Assembly (NCBI RefSeq): GCF_000702005.1
Contig: NZ_JNKI01000009.1
Location: 38,745 to 102,744 of the forward strand
DNA from: Selenomonas sp. ND2010
GTDB taxonomy: Bacteria; Bacillota; Negativicutes; Selenomonadales; Selenomonadaceae
Reading direction: 5' to 3'
DNA: 64,000 nt
The translations under genes were made by a program, and so were the position numbers. Under the pieces are notes generated by a model. That model was not told where the DNA came from. It was given only the letters and a program-made list of their open reading frames with translations, and made no database searches. Positions 62,059 through 64,000 of this stretch are shown here, in pieces. Numbering within the stretch: position 1 is the first letter of the stretch; every line of letters begins with the position of its first letter.

Positions 62059-63165
62059 GTGTTTGAATTGGATGATAATGGCCTGGATCAATTGGCTACA
62101 ATTAAAGTAATAGGTGTTGGCGGTGGCGGTAGCAATGCGGTCAACCGCATGATTAATCTCGGCCTTCAGGGCGTAGAATTTATTGCCGTGAATACGGATG
62201 CGCAGGCTTTAATGAAATCTTTGGCTCCCAAGCGGATGCAGATTGGTGAAAAACTCACGCGTGGCCTTGGTGCAGGTGCTCAGCCGGAAATTGGGCAGAA
62301 AGCTGCGGAAGAAAGCCGCGACGATATTCTGGAGGCACTTCGTGGGGCTGATATGGTATTCGTAACCGCAGGTATGGGTGGTGGAACGGGTACTGGTGCT
62401 GCTCCAGTAGTAGCGGAATGTGCGCGTGAAATTGGTGCTTTGACAGTAGGCGTTGTTACGCGTCCCTTCTCGTTTGAAGGAATGAAGCGCCGCCGCAATG
62501 CAGAGTTTGGTATTGCCAATCTCAAGAAACATGTTGATACGATTATTACGATTCCCAATGACCGTCTGATGCAGGTGGTGGATAAAAAGACACCGATTAC
62601 GCAGGCCTTTAGCATTGCGGATGATGTGTTACGCCAGGGCGTAAAAGGTATTGCAGATCTCATCGCGTTGCCAGGTCTTATTAATCTTGATTTTGCCGAT
62701 GTGAAGAACATCATGAGCAATGCTGGTTCTGCATTGATGGGTATTGGTGAAGCATCGGGCGAAAATGCAGCGGTAGAGGCAGCTAAAGCGGCTATTGCGT
62801 CACCGCTCTTGGAGACCAGTATCGATGGTGCCCGTGGAATCTTGCTCAATGTCACGGGTGCAGAGGAAAATCTCAGCATGTTTGAGGTTACGGAAGCATC
62901 GAATTCTATTGAGGAAGCTGCTGACAGCCAGGCAAATATTATCTGGGGTGCTGCAGTGGATAATACTATGGGCGATACTGTACGTGTTACGGTTATCGCT
63001 ACTGGTTTCGATGCACCGGAAGAAATTGGAGTACAGACCCCGGTACAGCCAGCTGCAGGCACCGTTTCTGGTGTTGCTGACACGACAGATAAAACGGCAG
63101 AAGCACAGCCAGCTGCGCCAGCTCCAGACTTTATTGACATTCCCGTTTGGATGCGTCGGAAATAA
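62059..63165 (+). CDS. ftsZ: Cell division tubulin FtsZ
   Basis: About 368 residues. Nucleotide-binding landmarks are [15 protein letters not shown], the tubulin signature [14 protein letters not shown] and NTDAQAL. A variable Ala/Pro/Thr linker (~315-355) leads to the C-terminal peptide [12 protein letters not shown], which binds FtsZ partners. It polymerises into the Z ring and is blocked by MinC. I prefer the GTG at 62059 because GGGGG (62046-62050) lies 8 bases upstream; the ATG at 62044 has no ribosome site. Last gene of the dcw cluster. Confidence 0.97.
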   Translation: MFELDDNGLDQLATIKVIGVGGGGSNAVNRMINLGLQGVEFIAVNTDAQALMKSLAPKRMQIGEKLTRGLGAGAQPEIGQKAAEESRDDILEALRGADMVFVTAGMGGGTGTGAAPVVAECAREIGALTVGVVTRPFSFEGMKRRRNAEFGIANLKKHVDTIITIPNDRLMQVVDKKTPITQAFSIADDVLRQGVKGIADLIALPGLINLDFADVKNIMSNAGSALMGIGEASGENAAVEAAKAAIASPLLETSIDGARGILLNVTGAEENLSMFEVTEASNSIEEAADSQANIIWGAAVDNTMGDTVRVTVIATGFDAPEEIGVQTPVQPAAGTVSGVADTTDKTAEAQPAAPAPDFIDIPVWMRRK

Positions 63166-63178
63166 TATAAAAAAACAG

Positions 63179-63207
63179 TTGACAAAGATGTTAAGAGCAG
63201 ATATAAT
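63179..63207 (+). promoter_or_regulatory. Promoter of the tRNA-Tyr/tRNA-Met unit
   Basis: Perfect consensus: TTGACA (63179-63184), 17-base spacer, TATAAT (63202-63207). It lies 14 bases after the ftsZ stop. Confidence 0.95.
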
Positions 63208-63240
63208 ATATCTTGTTCTTAACACTTGTTAATTGCATAT

Positions 63241-63326
63241 GGGTAGGTGCCCGAGTGGTTAAAGGGAACAGACTGTAAATCTGTCATCTTCGGATTACGA
63301 TGGTTCGAATCCATCCCTGCCCACCA
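63241..63326 (+). tRNA. tRNA-Tyr (anticodon GTA)
   Basis: 86 bases including CCA, with the long variable arm of class II tRNAs. Acceptor arms GGGTAGG/CCTGCCC pair; anticodon loop CTGTAAA holds GTA. T arm GATGGTTCGAATCCATC is standard. Confidence 0.97.
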
Positions 63327-63330
63327 TCAT

Positions 63331-63407
63331 GGCGGCGTAGCTCAGTTGGCTAGAGCATGCGGTTCATACCCGCAGTGTCAGGAGTTCAAATCTCTTCGCC
63401 GCCACCA
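63331..63407 (+). tRNA. tRNA-Met (anticodon CAT, elongator type)
   Basis: 77 bases including CCA. Acceptor arms GGCGGCG/CGCCGCC pair fully, unlike initiator tRNA, which has a mismatch at 1-72. Anticodon stem GCGGT/ACCGC-type with loop containing CAT. It could instead be a tRNA-Ile2 precursor (lysidine type); sequence alone does not exclude it. Confidence 0.92.
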
Positions 63408-63418
63408 TTAGTAATTGT

Positions 63419-63448
63419 AAGCGTACCATTTGTGTGGTGCGCTTTTTT
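63419..63448 (+). terminator. Terminator after the tRNA-Tyr/tRNA-Met unit
   Basis: AAGCGTACCA-tttgtg-TGGTGCGCTT (one G-T pair) then a T-run. Separates the tRNAs from the rRNA operon. Confidence 0.93.
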
Positions 63449-63491
63449 GTTCTTATAAAAAATAAAATTTATGCTTTTTTAAAAAATAGTG

Positions 63492-63520
63492 TTGACAATA
63501 TATAAAAAAGCGTGTATCAT
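63492..63520 (+). promoter_or_regulatory. rRNA operon promoter P1
   Basis: TTGACA (63492-63497), 17-base spacer, TATCAT (63515-63520). AT-rich DNA upstream may act as an UP element. Predicted start near 63528 at GTCGCTGA. Confidence 0.92.
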
Positions 63521-63632
63521 AATACAAGTCGCTGAGAGATACGGCGGAAACAAAAACAAAACCAAGCCTTGACTGGCAAGTGGTTGTGGCTGTTTTCACG
63601 AAAATGCTTCAAAAAAGAATTAAAAAAAGTTC

Positions 63633-63661
63633 TTGACAAAAACAAATCGATGCGATACAAT
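63633..63661 (+). promoter_or_regulatory. rRNA operon promoter P2
   Basis: TTGACA (63633-63638), 17-base spacer, TACAAT (63656-63661), preceded by an A-rich tract. Predicted start near 63668, again at GTCGCTGA. GTCGCT-gaaatg-AGCGAC (63668-63685) would fold at the very 5' end of this transcript. Confidence 0.92.
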
Positions 63662-63690
63662 AAATGAGTCGCTGAAATGAGCGACAGAGA

Positions 63691-63706
63691 TTGTTCTCTG
63701 AAAACT
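63691..63706 (+). promoter_or_regulatory. boxA-type antitermination element of the rRNA leader
   Basis: TTGTTCTCTGAAAACT closely resembles the Firmicute rRNA leader element (TGTTCTTTGAAAACT). It binds NusB/S10 and lets polymerase pass terminators within rRNA. Confidence 0.75.
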
Positions 63707-63721
63707 AAACAATGTAAAATG

Positions 63722-63784
63722 AAATCATGCAACATGATTTAAGCCAGATGTTAAGATGAAACTTCGGTTTCATAAATAAACATC
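63722..63784 (+). other. Stem-loops of the 16S leader
   Basis: AAATCATG-caa-CATGATTT (63722-63740) and ATGAAAC-TTCG-GTTTCAT (63756-63773) are perfect stems; GATGTT/AACATC can enclose the second. They are probably part of the 16S processing leader. Apart from P1, P2, boxA and these stems, the 454-base stretch 63408-63861 holds no gene that I can support. Confidence 0.6.
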
Positions 63785-63861
63785 GATTGGTATGAACAAC
63801 ATAGCAATCGGCAATTTCTTTTAAAGATAATTGAGAGCTTGATTGAGTTCTTCAATATAAT

Positions 63862-64000
63862 TTATTGGAGAGTTTGATCCTGGCTCAGGACGAACGCTGG
63901 CGGCGTGCTTAACACATGCAAGTCGAACGAGGTGATTGAAAGCTTGCTTTTGAGAACCGAGTGGCAAACGGGTGAGTAACGCGTAGACAACCTGCCGCAA
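63862..64000 (+). rRNA. rrs: 16S ribosomal RNA, 5' end (runs off window)
   Basis: The universal 5' region is plain: AGAGTTTGATCCTGGCTCAG at 63869, then GACGAACGCTGGCGGCGTGC and AACACATGCAAGTCGAACG. The start at 63862 is set by matching to the E. coli 5' end. The V1 region and the following GTGAGTAACGCGTAGACAACC look like Selenomonadaceae. Only 139 bases are present. Confidence 0.97.

Overview
The window reads as a chromosome segment of a flagellated, Gram-negative-type Firmicute, most likely Selenomonadaceae (Negativicutes). The 5' end of the 16S rRNA at the right edge looks like the Selenomonas/Mitsuokella group. The gene set mixes Firmicute chemotaxis genes (cheC, cheD, fliY-like fliN) and Firmicute gene orders with minCDE, mreBCD, rodA and a meso-diaminopimelate-type murE. 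This is a reading of the sequence; no database search was possible. Almost everything lies on the + strand; only trpD and a small DUF1858 gene are on the - strand.

Region 1 (1-18681) is one long flagellar/chemotaxis operon entered in mid-gene: fliN/fliY, cheY, the export gate (fliO, fliP, fliQ, fliR, flhB, flhA), the placement GTPase/ATPase pair flhF-flhG, a PilZ (c-di-GMP receptor) protein, cheB, cheA, cheW, cheC, cheD, an unknown membrane protein, the flagellar sigma factor fliA, a FapA-family protein and two poorly known genes, the last a DUF6115 protein. A strong bidirectional terminator separates it from a convergent, isolated trpD.

Region 2 (19749-25156) holds tRNA-Pro and tRNA-Arg, a FIST-GGDEF diguanylate cyclase, an ArsB/NhaD-type transporter with a terminator-like hairpin in its leader, then DUF4321, maf and radC. 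Region 3 (25157-36767) is the cell-shape and division-site cluster: mreB-mreC-mreD-mrdA-minC-minD-minE-rodA, followed by a TIGR03960-type radical SAM protein and RNase G.

Region 4 (36768-48739) starts with a dicarboxylate/glutamate:cation symporter that has its own promoter, then the classic rpsB-tsf-pyrH-frr and uppS-cdsA-dxr-rseP-ispG-proS cluster. Two small genes, a PASTA-like protein and a 2[4Fe-4S] ferredoxin, sit between frr and uppS. Region 5 (48740-63165) has DUF1858, a polysaccharide deacetylase and a pared-down dcw cluster: mraZ-rsmH-ftsL-murE-murF-mraY-murD-murG-murC-ddl-ftsQ-ftsZ. ftsI, ftsW, ftsA and murB are not in it. Region 6 (63166-64000) has tRNA-Tyr and tRNA-Met, then tandem rRNA promoters, an antitermination leader and the start of the 16S gene.

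The genes form three linked programmes: motility and its control (including c-di-GMP and flagellar placement), envelope growth and division, and translation plus isoprenoid/phospholipid supply. No mobile element, prophage, CRISPR array or recognisable defence system was seen. The most interesting points are regulatory (three GTGG boxes at 10-bp spacing before mraZ, a possible attenuator before the transporter, palindromes before the symporter, matched start sites of the two rRNA promoters) and a few uncharacterised genes around fliA and frr.
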